NCBI RefSeq assembly: GCF_000429405.1
Contig: NZ_AUBU01000001.1
Coordinates: 1-64,000, forward strand
Source: Algoriphagus marincola DSM 16067
Lineage (GTDB): Bacteria > Bacteroidota > Bacteroidia > Cytophagales > Cyclobacteriaceae
DNA length: 64,000 nucleotides
Direction of reading: 5' to 3'
In this document: positions 51,666-62,296 of the stretch, one piece after another
How positions within the stretch are numbered: the stretch's first letter is position 1
Layout: each line of letters opens with the position of its first letter
Position numbers and translations under genes: made by a program
The notes under the pieces: generated by a model
What the model was told of the DNA's origin: nothing
The model's input: the letters and a program-made list of their open reading frames with translations, nothing else
The model's database searches: none

Positions 51666-54600
51666 ATGCTTGATTCGATTATTCGATGGAGTTTAGCCAA
51701 TAAATTATTAATCGGCATTTTTATAATTATTTGGATTGGATTTGGAATCTATTCCCTTACGAATATTCCCATTGGAGCTGTTCCCGATGTTACGAATAAT
51801 CAAGTCCAAGTAATCACTACTTCTCGAAATTTAGCCACTGAAGATGTAGAAAAATATCTTACTTACCCAGTCGAATTGGAAATGGCCAATTTACCAGGGG
51901 TAAAAGAGATTCGATCTGTATCCAAGTTTGGTCTGTCTGTAGTCACTATTGTATTTGAGGATGATTTGGGTACATACCTACCCCGACAGCTTATCGCAGA
52001 GCGCCTCAAAATTGCTGAAGAAAATATCCCCGCAGGTTTTGGTAGTCCTACCATGGGACCTATTTCTACAGGTCTGGGAGAAATCTATCAATACATCATC
52101 GATGTAAAACCTGGGTATGAAAGCAAGTATTCGATTACGGATTTGAGAACAATTCAAGATTGGGTGGTCAAACGTCAGTTAGCAGGGATTGACGGTGTCA
52201 TTGAAGTCAATACTTGGGGAGGTTTCTTGAAGCAATATGAGGTAGCGATTAATCCTGAGCGACTTAGAGCGATGGACATAAGCATAACTGAGGTATTCAC
52301 TGCCCTTGAAAAAAACAACTCCATAGCAGGTGGAGGATATATCGAGAAAAACAACCAAAGCTTCTTCATCCGTGGTGAAGGATTAACAGGCTCACTGGAG
52401 GATATCGGCCAAATCGTAGTGACCACTCGGTCAGGATCTCCCATATTCATTAGGGATATTGCCTCTGTAGGGTTCGGAGCTGCCAATCGATTTGGTGCAA
52501 TTACCGCCAACGGAGAAGGGGAAAAGGTTCTGGGGCAGATCATGATGCTAAAAGGAGCTGACTCTAAGCGAACCATCGATCGTGTGCGTGAGCGAATTTC
52601 CCAGATAGAAAGTTCCTTGCCTGAGGGCGTTTATATTAATGGATTTTTGGATAGATCTGAGCTCATAGGGCGGACTACTTTTACAATAAGCGAAAACCTC
52701 ATTTTAGGTTGTTTGATCGTCATCTTTGTCGTAGTCCTTCTTTTGGGTAATATTCGGTCGGGCTTGGTAGTGGCTTCTGTCATTCCACTTAGTTTGCTTT
52801 TCGCGCTTTCCCTCATGTATATTTTTGGGGTTGATGCCAATTTGATGAGCTTAGGAGCGATTGATTTTGGGATAATCATCGACGGTGCAGTGATCATCGT
52901 CGAATACATTGCCTATCAATTTACCAAATCTTCCGATGAGCTTTTAGGGTTAAATAAAGTACAGCGGATAGCGAAGAGGGATGATATTTCATTCAAAGGA
53001 GCATCCAAGATGATGCATTCTGCCATTTTTGGGCAGATAATTATCATTATAGTATTTATTCCGATTTTATCTCTTTCTGGAGTAGAAGGTAAAATGTTCC
53101 GACCAATGGCAGAGGTATTTAGCTTTGCACTGGTAGGGGCTATGATATTGGGATTGACATACGTTCCAGTTGCTTCCTCCTTATTCTTGAAGGCTGACAA
53201 GCAGGGTCCAAAAAATATATCTGTTCGGTTAATTAAAGCAATTAACAAGGCCTATGAACCATCCCTTCGCTGGGCTTTGAATCATACAAAGATAGTTTTG
53301 GTTGCTGCAGGAGGTATTTTGATTTCGGCTGTTTTGATTTTTTCCTCCATGGGATCAGAGTTTGTTCCCACCTTGGATGAGGGTGACTTTGTGATACAAC
53401 CGGTACTAAAAACAGGGACTTCGCTTAGTAGCACAGTAGAAACGATTACCAGCATTGAAAATATTTTGTTGGACTTTCCCGAGGTCAAGCAGGTGGTGAC
53501 ACGAATTGGAGCTGCAGAGATTCCCACTGATCCCATGTCTATGGAAGAAAGTGATGTAATCGTGACCCTCCATCCGCCTAGCGAGTGGACTACCGTGGAA
53601 TCAAAAGATGAATTGGCCGATAAATTCAAGGAAGCTCTGGAGATTATTCCTGGGCTTGATTATGAGTTTACCCAGCCGATAGAGATGCGCTTCAATGAAT
53701 TAATTACCGGAGTCCGTGCTGATTTGGCTATTAAGGTCTTTGGGGAAGATTTAGACGAGCTTTTGCGCTTAGGAGAGGAGATTGAAAGTGCGATCCAAAA
53801 TGTCGATGGTGCTGCTGATATCATCATGGAAAAAGTAGACGGTTTGCCACAGATGAAAATAGAATATGATCGATCTAAAATTGCCAAATATGGACTCAAT
53901 ATTTCTGACTTGAATTCTCTTGTTACCATGGGCTTTGCAGGGGAGGTGGCAGGTACTGTTTTCGAAGGAGAAAAGCAGTTTGATTTGGTTGTGCGTTTTG
54001 ACGAGGATCATCGAAAAAACCTTCAAAGTCTGGAAAACACTACCGTGAAATTGGAAGATGGTAGTTCTGTTCCTTTTTCGGAATTAGCTGATATTTCCTA
54101 CACGAAAGGTCCGGCTAAAATATCACGAGATAATACTCAAAGGAGAGTGGTAGTCAGCGTGAATGTCCGTAACCGAGATTTACAATCTGTAGTAGATGAC
54201 ATTCAACAAATCATCAATCAAAAAATCAATCTCCCTGAAGGATATCGAGTAGACTATGGCGGACAGTTTGAGAATCTTCAGCAAGCTAGGTCAAGGCTTT
54301 TGATTGCTGTACCAGTCGCTCTGATTTTGATTTTTATCCTGCTGTATTTTGCCTTTTCTTCCGCTAAAGATGCCTTAATGATTTACTCTGCCATCCCGCT
54401 TTCAGCAATAGGAGGAGTATTTCTACTTTGGTTCCGGGATATGCCATTTAGTATTTCCGCAGGGGTAGGTTTTATTGCCCTCTTTGGTATAGCGGTCTTG
54501 AATGGGATCGTGTTGATAGAGCACTTCAAATCATTGGAGACCAAATTCACATCAATAAAAGACTTGGTTGTTTTTGGAGCTAAAGAAAGACTCCGTCCCG

Positions 54601-55991
54601 TCCTCCTGACTGCTTCAGCTGCGGCTCTAGGGTTTTTACCGATGGCTATTTCATCATCTGCTGGTGCAGAGGTTCAGAGACCATTGGCCACAGTGGTAGT
54701 AGGAGGCTTGGTTTCGGCGACAGTATTGACTTTAATCGTATTACCAGTTTTGTATACGCTATTCCATGAAAAGCAATTGGCACTCAAATGGTCATCTAAG
54801 CCTTTGGTTATGTTTTTCATGTTGATGTCATGGGCTGTAAAACCTTCTTTTGGCCAAGAGCAGGAAAAACTAGGTTTGGAGGAGGCATTTTCCATAGCCA
54901 TTTCTCAAAATATAGACCTTCAGGCTTCCAGGAAAATGCTAGAGCGATCGGAGTCTCAGGTTGGGGCAGGTTGGAATATCGGAAAGACCCAGGTTTCCTA
55001 TGGTTGGGATGAAAATGATATTGCCGAAAACGGAGTCTACAACCGCGTGTGGAGAGTGCAGCAGCAGCTGGAGTTTCCTTCAGTCTATGCAGCAAGGACA
55101 GCAGTCTTGAAAGCCGAACTGGAGCGAAGTCAGTCAGAATATCTTTTGCGTGAAAGACAAGTCAAAAAGGAGGTTTCGGCAGCCTACCTCAAATCATTTT
55201 ATGCCCGAGAACGAATCTATAATTTGGTTTATCTGGACAGTATTTATGGGCAGTTTGCGAAAGCCTCGGCACGTCGTTTTGAGTTGGGAGAAAGTAATCT
55301 GCTGGAGAAGCTTACCGCAGAAAGCAAGGAACAGGAACTTTCGATACGGCTGAATGCAGCCCGCCGGGATTATGAATCCTCACTGATAGAATTGAGGAGA
55401 TTACTTTTCGTGGAGGATAGCTTAGTTCTTGCCGACGAAGAGCCTTTGTTGAGTTTGCAACAAAATGACGAAATAACTCATCCCCTGACTATGATGCTGG
55501 AAGCCGAAATCCGAAAGGCAGATTTTCAGGTCAAGGAGGCGAGAAGGAGTTTTTTGCCTGACCTGAGTCTGGAAGTTTTCAATGGCAGTAATCCTGGGAT
55601 CAATGCCCAGAATTACCCTGGATTTCAAGCGGGCGTTTCTATTCCCCTGTTTTTTGGATCAAATAAATCCAAATTGAATGCGGCTTCATTCTTCCAGGAA
55701 GAAATTCAACTCCAATCTCAGGCTGTGACTCAATCATTAAATGCACGAGGTGAGCAGCTGAAAAATGAAATTTCCAAAAACCGCTCGACTTTAGATTATT
55801 ATGAGGAGGAGGGACTTAGCCTTGCCGAGCAATTGGAAACACAGGCTACCCGATCTTTCCAGGAAGGTGAAATAGACTTCCTGCAGCTAGTACAACTCCT
55901 CGAAAATTCCCGGAATATCCGACTTCAATACTTACAAAGTAAGCTGGACTATCAGCTTGCTAAGCTCGAACTCATTTACTTGACGATCTGA
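51666..55991 (+). CDS. CzcA-type RND metal exporter fused to an outer-membrane channel
   Basis: 1441 aa from the ATG at 51666 (a GTG at 51645 would sit in the leader). Residues 1 to about 1045 are an HME-RND pump of 12 membrane helices. The transmembrane-4 segment GAIDFGIIIDGAVIIVE (near 398-414) has the Asp-Asp-Glu relay of divalent-metal (Zn/Co/Cd) pumps rather than the DAA-type of copper pumps. Residues about 1046-1060 look like a signal peptide joint (LVMFFMLMSWAVKPSFGQ), and about 1061-1441 form a TolC/CzcC-type outer-membrane factor with coiled-coil helices. Such fusions are known in Bacteroidota. Overlaps the adaptor gene by one base. Confidence 0.93.
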   Translation: MLDSIIRWSLANKLLIGIFIIIWIGFGIYSLTNIPIGAVPDVTNNQVQVITTSRNLATEDVEKYLTYPVELEMANLPGVKEIRSVSKFGLSVVTIVFEDDLGTYLPRQLIAERLKIAEENIPAGFGSPTMGPISTGLGEIYQYIIDVKPGYESKYSITDLRTIQDWVVKRQLAGIDGVIEVNTWGGFLKQYEVAINPERLRAMDISITEVFTALEKNNSIAGGGYIEKNNQSFFIRGEGLTGSLEDIGQIVVTTRSGSPIFIRDIASVGFGAANRFGAITANGEGEKVLGQIMMLKGADSKRTIDRVRERISQIESSLPEGVYINGFLDRSELIGRTTFTISENLILGCLIVIFVVVLLLGNIRSGLVVASVIPLSLLFALSLMYIFGVDANLMSLGAIDFGIIIDGAVIIVEYIAYQFTKSSDELLGLNKVQRIAKRDDISFKGASKMMHSAIFGQIIIIIVFIPILSLSGVEGKMFRPMAEVFSFALVGAMILGLTYVPVASSLFLKADKQGPKNISVRLIKAINKAYEPSLRWALNHTKIVLVAAGGILISAVLIFSSMGSEFVPTLDEGDFVIQPVLKTGTSLSSTVETITSIENILLDFPEVKQVVTRIGAAEIPTDPMSMEESDVIVTLHPPSEWTTVESKDELADKFKEALEIIPGLDYEFTQPIEMRFNELITGVRADLAIKVFGEDLDELLRLGEEIESAIQNVDGAADIIMEKVDGLPQMKIEYDRSKIAKYGLNISDLNSLVTMGFAGEVAGTVFEGEKQFDLVVRFDEDHRKNLQSLENTTVKLEDGSSVPFSELADISYTKGPAKISRDNTQRRVVVSVNVRNRDLQSVVDDIQQIINQKINLPEGYRVDYGGQFENLQQARSRLLIAVPVALILIFILLYFAFSSAKDALMIYSAIPLSAIGGVFLLWFRDMPFSISAGVGFIALFGIAVLNGIVLIEHFKSLETKFTSIKDLVVFGAKERLRPVLLTASAAALGFLPMAISSSAGAEVQRPLATVVVGGLVSATVLTLIVLPVLYTLFHEKQLALKWSSKPLVMFFMLMSWAVKPSFGQEQEKLGLEEAFSIAISQNIDLQASRKMLERSESQVGAGWNIGKTQVSYGWDENDIAENGVYNRVWRVQQQLEFPSVYAARTAVLKAELERSQSEYLLRERQVKKEVSAAYLKSFYARERIYNLVYLDSIYGQFAKASARRFELGESNLLEKLTAESKEQELSIRLNAARRDYESSLIELRRLLFVEDSLVLADEEPLLSLQQNDEITHPLTMMLEAEIRKADFQVKEARRSFLPDLSLEVFNGSNPGINAQNYPGFQAGVSIPLFFGSNKSKLNAASFFQEEIQLQSQAVTQSLNARGEQLKNEISKNRSTLDYYEEEGLSLAEQLETQATRSFQEGEIDFLQLVQLLENSRNIRLQYLQSKLDYQLAKLELIYLTI

Positions 55992-57136
55992 TGAATTTAC
56001 ATTTAAGAAAAATCTCATTTATTCTCTTATTCCCTTTGGCTATATCCTGTCAGAAAAAAGACGATTCGTCGGGAGGAATAGAAGTAGAGGCGGCAGAAGT
56101 AGCAGCTTCATCTCAGATTCAACTTTCTCAAAGCCAGTTTAATGCGTTGAAGATGGAGTGGGGATCTATAGAGGCTCGAAATCTATCTGAGCAACTCAGT
56201 CTTCAAGGCATGGTGCGTGTACCCACAGAAGGGCGGCAGGACGTTTCTGCGATTTACGGGGGCTACGTTTCAGGCCTTACTCTAATTGAAGGTGAAGCCA
56301 TTCGACGTGGTCAGGTTTTGTTTTATCTCGAGAATCCTGAGTTTGTCAATCTTCAGCAATCCTATCTGGAGACCCAAAGTCAGATGGACTATTTGAAAGC
56401 GGAGTATGATCGTCAACAGACCTTGTATTCCGAGCTGATTTCTGCACAAAAAAACTTCCTGAAAGCTGAGGCTGATTTTCGGACAGCTGAGGCCAAATTG
56501 GCTGGTTTGGAGCAGCAGCTCTTACTGCTAAATATTGACCCAAAAGCGCTTGAGCCGGGAAAAATTCGCTCAAAAATCCCAGTTTATTCCCCCATCAATG
56601 GCTTTGTGGAAAGTATTCATGCAGTGCCGGGAAGTTATCTCAACGCCACAGATAAAGCACTGACTTTATTGAACCGAGATCACCTGCATGTAGAGCTAAT
56701 TGTGTATGAGAAGGATGCTAGGAAATTGAAAATTGGCCAAAAAGTAACGGTTTCAATCCCTGATTTGAAGGAAGATCAGATCCTGGCAGAGGTCTATGTC
56801 ATCAGTCAATCTATCAATTCGGAAAGACAAGTAATGGTGCACGCTCATTTAGTAGACGAAAGCATGGAAAAACACTTAGTACCGGGGATGTACTTGGAGG
56901 CAAAGTTAGATTTGGAGGATAGACCATCAAAGGTAGTTCCGGAAAGTGCTGTAGTAGAGGTAGATGGCTTGAATTATATTTTGATTCAAAGTGGAAAAAC
57001 GGAAACCGGCTACCTCTTGGATAAAGTAGAAGTTCAAATAACGGGAAGCCAAGAGGGATATTTGGCGATTAAACCTGCCATTGATTTGGATGAAAGTGCA
57101 GTTATTTTGACCAAAGGGGCGTTTGGGTTGGTTTAA
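55991..57136 (+). CDS. RND efflux periplasmic adaptor (CzcB/CusB-like)
   Basis: 381 aa. Lipoprotein signal with lipobox LAISC (Cys about 20). Order: N-terminal linker, barrel-sandwich halves around a coiled-coil hairpin (about 115-180), then beta-barrel domain, and a membrane-proximal end. The segments VSGLTLIEGEAIRRGQVLFYLENPE and VYSPINGFVESIHAVPGSYLN are the two lipoyl-type halves. It completes the pump; the outer-membrane part is fused to CzcA, so no separate czcC is needed. The start overlaps the pump stop (TGATG). Confidence 0.92.
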   Translation: MNLHLRKISFILLFPLAISCQKKDDSSGGIEVEAAEVAASSQIQLSQSQFNALKMEWGSIEARNLSEQLSLQGMVRVPTEGRQDVSAIYGGYVSGLTLIEGEAIRRGQVLFYLENPEFVNLQQSYLETQSQMDYLKAEYDRQQTLYSELISAQKNFLKAEADFRTAEAKLAGLEQQLLLLNIDPKALEPGKIRSKIPVYSPINGFVESIHAVPGSYLNATDKALTLLNRDHLHVELIVYEKDARKLKIGQKVTVSIPDLKEDQILAEVYVISQSINSERQVMVHAHLVDESMEKHLVPGMYLEAKLDLEDRPSKVVPESAVVEVDGLNYILIQSGKTETGYLLDKVEVQITGSQEGYLAIKPAIDLDESAVILTKGAFGLV

Positions 57137-57310
57137 TGATTCTAATCTAGTTGAAATCTGATTTAAATTTCCATTTTTTAATGTATAGTATTTATATACT
57201 TTTTTAGATAATGATTTTTTAAAAATTTATAAACATTGGGCTCTTTGTTAAGCTCTTTTTACTTATTAAAAACTGCTTTATTTTAATTTAAATGGCTTTT
57301 TTGGTGGTTT

Positions 57311-57380
57311 TAACTTTGAGGTAATTCATTTTTTGATAATGCTAAATTAAAGTCTGAGAGTTTTGTAAAGTTTAGCTTTG
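57311..57380 (+). promoter_or_regulatory. Two perfect -7 elements in the leader of the SusC-like gene
   Basis: The 292-base, very AT-rich gap before the SusC-like gene holds TAACTTTG (57311-57318) and TAGCTTTG (57373-57380), both perfect TAnnTTTG. Neither has a good -33 at the usual distance, which suggests activator dependence or an ECF sigma factor. The second would give a leader of about 40 bases. Nothing else is seen in the gap. Confidence 0.4.
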
Positions 57381-57428
57381 GTAAAATTTCTAACCAAAAC
57401 TTTTACCTATTAAAAATCTTTACAAACC

Positions 57429-60400
57429 ATGACTGCTAATCAAAGCATTTGGAGAGGATTAATGACATTGATGATGTTATTTGTTCTCAATTTTTCCTCC
57501 GCCCAGCAAGCGAGGATCACAGGAAAAGTAAGCGATCCAAACAATCAGCCTCTACCAGGGGCAACTGTTTTGGTCAAAGGAACAACCCGTGGAACTGTCA
57601 CGGATGTGGATGGAAGCTATGCAATTGAGGCATCTGCCCAAGATGTGCTCGTCTTTTCATTTGTAGGCTTCGAGACTCTCGAAAGAACCGTGGGTAATTC
57701 TACGATAATTGACATCACACTCTCTGAGGGCGTCGCCCTCACTGAAGTAGTTGTAACTGCCCTGGGAGTGGAGCGGGAGACAAAAGCTCTTGGCTACTCT
57801 GTGCAGGAAGTGCAAGGAGATCAGTTTACGGAAGCGAGAGAGACCAATGTGATTAATTCCCTTAGCGGAAGAGTTGCAGGGGTTCAAATTACAAATGGTA
57901 CTTCAGGCCTTGGAGGTTCTACACGGGTGACAATTCGGGGGGAATCTTCTTTAAATATCAATGCCAATCAGCCGCTTTTCGTTGTTGATGGTATTCCGAT
58001 TTCCAATAATGTTGTTGGTTCGTCGGGCTCTGGAAATCAGGAAGTAGACTATGGAAATGCCGCCGGTGAGATCAACCCGGATGATATCGCGTCCATGACA
58101 GTCTTGAAGGGTCCTGCCGCGGCAGCCTTGTATGGTAGCCGTGCAGCGAATGGCGCGATTTTGATTACAACCAAAAACGGAAAAGGTAAAAAAGGCCTTG
58201 GAGTTACCATTAATTCCAACACAACTTTTGACAATCCTTTAGTATTGCCTCAATGGCAAGATAAATATGGTCAGGGTAATAACGGCCAATTTGAATTTGT
58301 CAATGGTGCCGGAGCTGGTATTGCTGATGGAGTGGATGAAAGCTGGGGACCTGAAATGGACACCGGCTTGCTTATTCCGCAATTTGATTCACCCCGATCT
58401 GTTCCGGGTTTTAGAGGAGGAGATTTGAATGCTCCTGCGGGAAGTACGATTACCCCAACGCCATGGGTCTCTCAGCCGGATAACATCAATGACTTTTTCC
58501 AGACAGGTGTGACGCTTTCAAATAACGTCTCTATTGCAGGAGCTAATGATAATGCCAATGTCCGTCTTTCTTGGACCAATCTGAATCAAAAAGGAATTGT
58601 GCCCAATACAGATTTGAAGCGAAATACTATCGCTCTAAATGGGGGAATCAATGTGACAGATAAGCTCTCTGTAAATGCAGCTGTCAACTATCAAAATACC
58701 AATAGTGGCAACAGACCTAATATCAGCTACGGTACGGAGAACTTAATGTATTTGTGGATTTGGTACGGTAGACAACTTCGTACTCAAAACCTGCGGGATT
58801 ACTGGATGCCGGGATTGGAAGGGGTGCAGCAGTTTAATTACAACTATAACTACCATGATAACCCTTATTTCAATGTTTATGAAAACACCAACGGACAGGA
58901 CAAAGGGAGGATATTTGGGAATATCATGGTGAATTACAAATTTACTGACAAGTTGAGTTTGATGCTTCGTACTGGTCTGGATACCTACAATGAATTGAGG
59001 GACAGACGAAGAGCATTTAGTACTCAGCGATTTCCTAGAGGTAATTACAGAGAGGATGCAGTGTCTTTTTCTGAGCAGAACTCTGATTTTCTCTTGACTT
59101 ATTCTGAGACCACCAAGCCGGTTTGGTCCTACAGTATCGCACTAGGTGGTAACCAAATGCGACAGGAAAATAGATTTCAGCAAACCATTGCTCCACAATT
59201 GTTGATTCCTGGTATTTACAACTTCACCAATACAGCTGTGAATCTTCAGGTCAATCAGTTCAATTCAGAAAAGCGAATTAATTCACTTTATGGATTCGGG
59301 CAGATTGGTTTCAAGAATATTTTGTTCTTGGATATTACTGGTAGAAATGACTGGTCATCTACACTACCTGTAGAAAGTAATTCTTACTTCTATCCATCAG
59401 CGACTTTAAGCGCGATCATATCAGATATGATTACACTGCCGAGTGCTATTTCCTTCTTGAAGGTTCGAGGTGCTTATGCAGAAGTAGGTAATGATACAGA
59501 TCCATTTAGCCTGACTAATGTCTTTAACCCACAGGTAGCTTGGGGATCAGATCAGGCTAAGACAGAATCAAATCGATTGGCCAATGCCAACTTAAAGCCT
59601 GAAAGAACAGGGTCCTTTGAAACTGGATTGGATATTCGCTTCATGGAAGGAAGAGTTGGATTGGACTTCACGTATTTTGACAATCGTACCCGTAATCAGA
59701 TTATACCAATCGAACTGGATATTGCCACTGGTTATGCTTCTCGAATTATTAATGCCGGTGAGATTCAGAATAAAGGGATTGAAGTGGTTTTGAGTGGTGC
59801 TCCGGTAGTCTCACAGAATGGCTTCAATTGGAACTTCCTAGCCAATTTTACCAGGACTCGTGGTCGTGTGTTGGAATTGACTGATGGATTGGATGCATAC
59901 ACCCTTACAAGTAGAAATGGCGCAAATATCCAAGCTAGAGTCGGTGAAAGAATGGGGAATATATATGGGGTGGGATTCCTCCGAGTTGAGGATCCCAATA
60001 GCCCATTCTTTGGCGAAATCATTCACAACTCTACCGGTACTCCTCTTCGTGACCCTGAGCTGAAGCTTCAAGGAAACTATAATCCTGACTGGATGCTAGG
60101 TCTCCAGAATAATTTTAGCTACAAAGGAATTTCCCTGGGAGTCCTTTTTGATTATCGTCATGGAGGCATTGTGGTCTCTCGAACCAAAACCATCGGTAGT
60201 ACCTCCGGTCAGCTTGAAGAAACTCTTTTGGGAAGAGAGAATGGATATGACCTAAGTGTAGAAGGAAACGGGATAGTCAGTCCCGGAGTGGTTCAAAATA
60301 GTGATGGATCCTACTCTCCAAATACGGTAAAAATCACATCCAGAAACTGGCACAACCGTTATTACGAGCGAAACAATGTAGAAGCTGCCAAATATGATGC

Positions 60401-60644
60401 TACCTTCTTGAAGCTACGAGAAGTGACGATCGGGTACACTATTCCTCGTTCCGTATTGGGTAGGTTGCCTATCCAGGATGTGAAAGTATCTCTGGTAGGT
60501 AGGAATTTAGCCCTGTGGACAGAAAACCCGCATTTTGATCCAGAGACACTTTCTATGTCTGGAGGGACACTTCAGCCTGGCGTAGAAAATATGGCTTTCC
60601 CTTCTACTCGAAGTGTTGGCTTCAATATCAATGTCAAATTCTAA
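57429..60644 (+). CDS. SusC/RagA-type TonB-linked outer-membrane protein
   Basis: 1071 aa. Signal peptide (1-25), CarboxypepD-reg-like domain (about 28-100; GKVSDPNNQPLPGATVLVKG), TonB box region LTEVVVTALG (near 102-111), plug domain (about 115-225, ending AALYGSRAANGAILITTKNG), and a large beta barrel to the final GFNINVKF with a C-terminal aromatic residue. It imports a large or polymeric nutrient as the barrel of a SusCD pair. No anti-sigma or ECF gene precedes it, so it lacks the N-terminal signalling extension (STN). The SusD gene follows at 29 bases. Confidence 0.95.
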   Translation: MTANQSIWRGLMTLMMLFVLNFSSAQQARITGKVSDPNNQPLPGATVLVKGTTRGTVTDVDGSYAIEASAQDVLVFSFVGFETLERTVGNSTIIDITLSEGVALTEVVVTALGVERETKALGYSVQEVQGDQFTEARETNVINSLSGRVAGVQITNGTSGLGGSTRVTIRGESSLNINANQPLFVVDGIPISNNVVGSSGSGNQEVDYGNAAGEINPDDIASMTVLKGPAAAALYGSRAANGAILITTKNGKGKKGLGVTINSNTTFDNPLVLPQWQDKYGQGNNGQFEFVNGAGAGIADGVDESWGPEMDTGLLIPQFDSPRSVPGFRGGDLNAPAGSTITPTPWVSQPDNINDFFQTGVTLSNNVSIAGANDNANVRLSWTNLNQKGIVPNTDLKRNTIALNGGINVTDKLSVNAAVNYQNTNSGNRPNISYGTENLMYLWIWYGRQLRTQNLRDYWMPGLEGVQQFNYNYNYHDNPYFNVYENTNGQDKGRIFGNIMVNYKFTDKLSLMLRTGLDTYNELRDRRRAFSTQRFPRGNYREDAVSFSEQNSDFLLTYSETTKPVWSYSIALGGNQMRQENRFQQTIAPQLLIPGIYNFTNTAVNLQVNQFNSEKRINSLYGFGQIGFKNILFLDITGRNDWSSTLPVESNSYFYPSATLSAIISDMITLPSAISFLKVRGAYAEVGNDTDPFSLTNVFNPQVAWGSDQAKTESNRLANANLKPERTGSFETGLDIRFMEGRVGLDFTYFDNRTRNQIIPIELDIATGYASRIINAGEIQNKGIEVVLSGAPVVSQNGFNWNFLANFTRTRGRVLELTDGLDAYTLTSRNGANIQARVGERMGNIYGVGFLRVEDPNSPFFGEIIHNSTGTPLRDPELKLQGNYNPDWMLGLQNNFSYKGISLGVLFDYRHGGIVVSRTKTIGSTSGQLEETLLGRENGYDLSVEGNGIVSPGVVQNSDGSYSPNTVKITSRNWHNRYYERNNVEAAKYDATFLKLREVTIGYTIPRSVLGRLPIQDVKVSLVGRNLALWTENPHFDPETLSMSGGTLQPGVENMAFPSTRSVGFNINVKF

Positions 60645-60673
60645 TTCAGTACTGAAAATCAAAATTTGTAATC

Positions 60674-62224
60674 ATGAATTTTAATAAGAAATATATAACT
60701 GCACTGAGCCTCTCTTTTCTTTTGGGCTTGGGAGCTTGTGATCAGGATTTTGAAGAAATCAACATTAATCCTAACAGTCCCGAGACGGTTTCTTCGGCTT
60801 TGCTTTTGCCTACGGTGATCCGAAATACGACCAATGAAATAGCTGGTCGCGCATGGGGATATGGAAATGTGGTTATGCAGCAATCTGCCAAAATCCAGTT
60901 TACCAACGAGGACCGCTACAACTGGGGTCCTCAGGGAAATCCTTACAGTACCTTTTTCAACTCTCTTAGAGATTTGAACAATGTGATTGAGATTTCTACA
61001 GAAGCGGGTCAAAGCAACTATGTGGGGATTGCAAAGGTGATCCGAGCAAACATGTTCTCCTTCATGACTGATGCATACGGTGACCTTCCTTATTCAGAGG
61101 CTACTCGCGCTAAGCAGGATATTAATTATCCCAAGTTTGATACTCAGGAAGAAATCTACAATGGTATTTTGACCGAATTAGAGGAGGCAAATAATCTTTT
61201 AGGCTCGACAAATGAAGTTGTCGAAGGTGATATCCTATTTGATGGGGATGTGATGAGATGGAAGAAATTTGCCAACTCCCTCAGGCTTCGAATTCTCATG
61301 CGTCTTTCTGATCGTCGCGATCCATCTGCTGCAATGCAATCTATTCTGAGTAATCCTTCTCAGTCTCCGATCTTTACTTCTAATGAAGATCAGGCAGCCT
61401 TACAGTACCTGTCTGATGTTCCAAATCAGCACCCACTTTATACTACCCGTTCGGGTTCTTTTGACGAATATCGACTTTCCGAAAAGATGGAGGGTGTTTT
61501 AAAGGATTATAATGATCCACGGCTTTTCGCTTACGCTCAACCCACCAATGATAGTGGTGCAGGCGTGATTGGTGAAATAGAAGACTATCAGGGTGTGCCT
61601 AATGGTCTTGCAGATGAAGAGGCTCTCCAGTATTCCCCTTCGGGTGATCCTGCAAAGGGAGGGTCTAATTTTATTTCTAGAATTGGGTTGCTTTGGTCTT
61701 GCTCGGCCTGTACTTCGCTGGCAAATCCACAAGGGTACCAAGCGATCTTAATGAGTTATGCAGAATTGCAATTCATCTTGGCTGAGGCGCGTGAGAGAAA
61801 TTTTATCTCTACTGGATCTGCAGAGGAATACTACCGAAATGGTATTCAAGCCTCATTTGACTACTATCGAGATCGATACAATTTTGTCAATTTGCCTGAA
61901 ATCGCTGAGAAACTGATGATTGATGAATCTTATTTTGCACAGGATGAGGTTGCCTATACTGGTTCTACTGAAGATAAGCTTCGCAAAATCGGAACTCAGA
62001 AATGGTTGGCTTTATTCTTCACAGGAATGGAAGGTTGGTATGATTGGAGAAGGACTAATTATCCAGAGATCTTGCCAGGTCCAGCAGCCTTCATCAATAC
62101 CGTACCCGTTCGATACATGTATCCTTCTTCAGTACAGTCTCTTAATGGAGAAAAATATCAAGAAGTGATTTCCCGTCAGGGTCCTGATGAAATTACTACC
62201 CGGGTTTGGTGGGATGTTAATTGA
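60674..62224 (+). CDS. SusD/RagB-family surface lipoprotein
   Basis: 516 aa. Lipobox LGLGAC (Cys about 22) then DQDFEEININPNSPE, an acidic start typical of surface-exposed SusD proteins. Helical TPR-like core and the C-terminal RxWW end fit the SusD-homolog group (DUF/SusD-like 2). It is the lid lipoprotein paired with the preceding SusC barrel. The substrate cannot be deduced. An inverted repeat lies between it and the next gene (62251-62277). Confidence 0.92.
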   Translation: MNFNKKYITALSLSFLLGLGACDQDFEEININPNSPETVSSALLLPTVIRNTTNEIAGRAWGYGNVVMQQSAKIQFTNEDRYNWGPQGNPYSTFFNSLRDLNNVIEISTEAGQSNYVGIAKVIRANMFSFMTDAYGDLPYSEATRAKQDINYPKFDTQEEIYNGILTELEEANNLLGSTNEVVEGDILFDGDVMRWKKFANSLRLRILMRLSDRRDPSAAMQSILSNPSQSPIFTSNEDQAALQYLSDVPNQHPLYTTRSGSFDEYRLSEKMEGVLKDYNDPRLFAYAQPTNDSGAGVIGEIEDYQGVPNGLADEEALQYSPSGDPAKGGSNFISRIGLLWSCSACTSLANPQGYQAILMSYAELQFILAEARERNFISTGSAEEYYRNGIQASFDYYRDRYNFVNLPEIAEKLMIDESYFAQDEVAYTGSTEDKLRKIGTQKWLALFFTGMEGWYDWRRTNYPEILPGPAAFINTVPVRYMYPSSVQSLNGEKYQEVISRQGPDEITTRVWWDVN

Positions 62225-62250
62225 TAAGCCACTAACTTAAATCAATCAAG

Positions 62251-62277
62251 AGCTGCCAGTCTTTTTGCCTGGTAGCT
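62251..62277 (+). terminator. Hairpin between the SusD-like and phosphatase-like genes
   Basis: 9-bp stem AGCTGCCAG / CTGGTAGCT (one G-U) with a 9-base loop, followed by AATTTTAAATT. The T tract is weak, so partial termination or RNA stabilisation of the susCD part is more likely than a full stop. Confidence 0.5.
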
Positions 62278-62296
62278 AATTTTAAATTACAATACT

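Noticed and set aside
53282..53629. 115-codon and similar frames antisense to the RND pump gene
   Set aside because: Several such frames lie on the opposite strand of czcA; all are shadows with low-complexity Ser/Ile-rich translations.
51666..55991. Copper/silver pump CusA
   Set aside because: The fourth transmembrane helix has DFG...DGA...VE, the divalent-metal form, not the copper-type motif.
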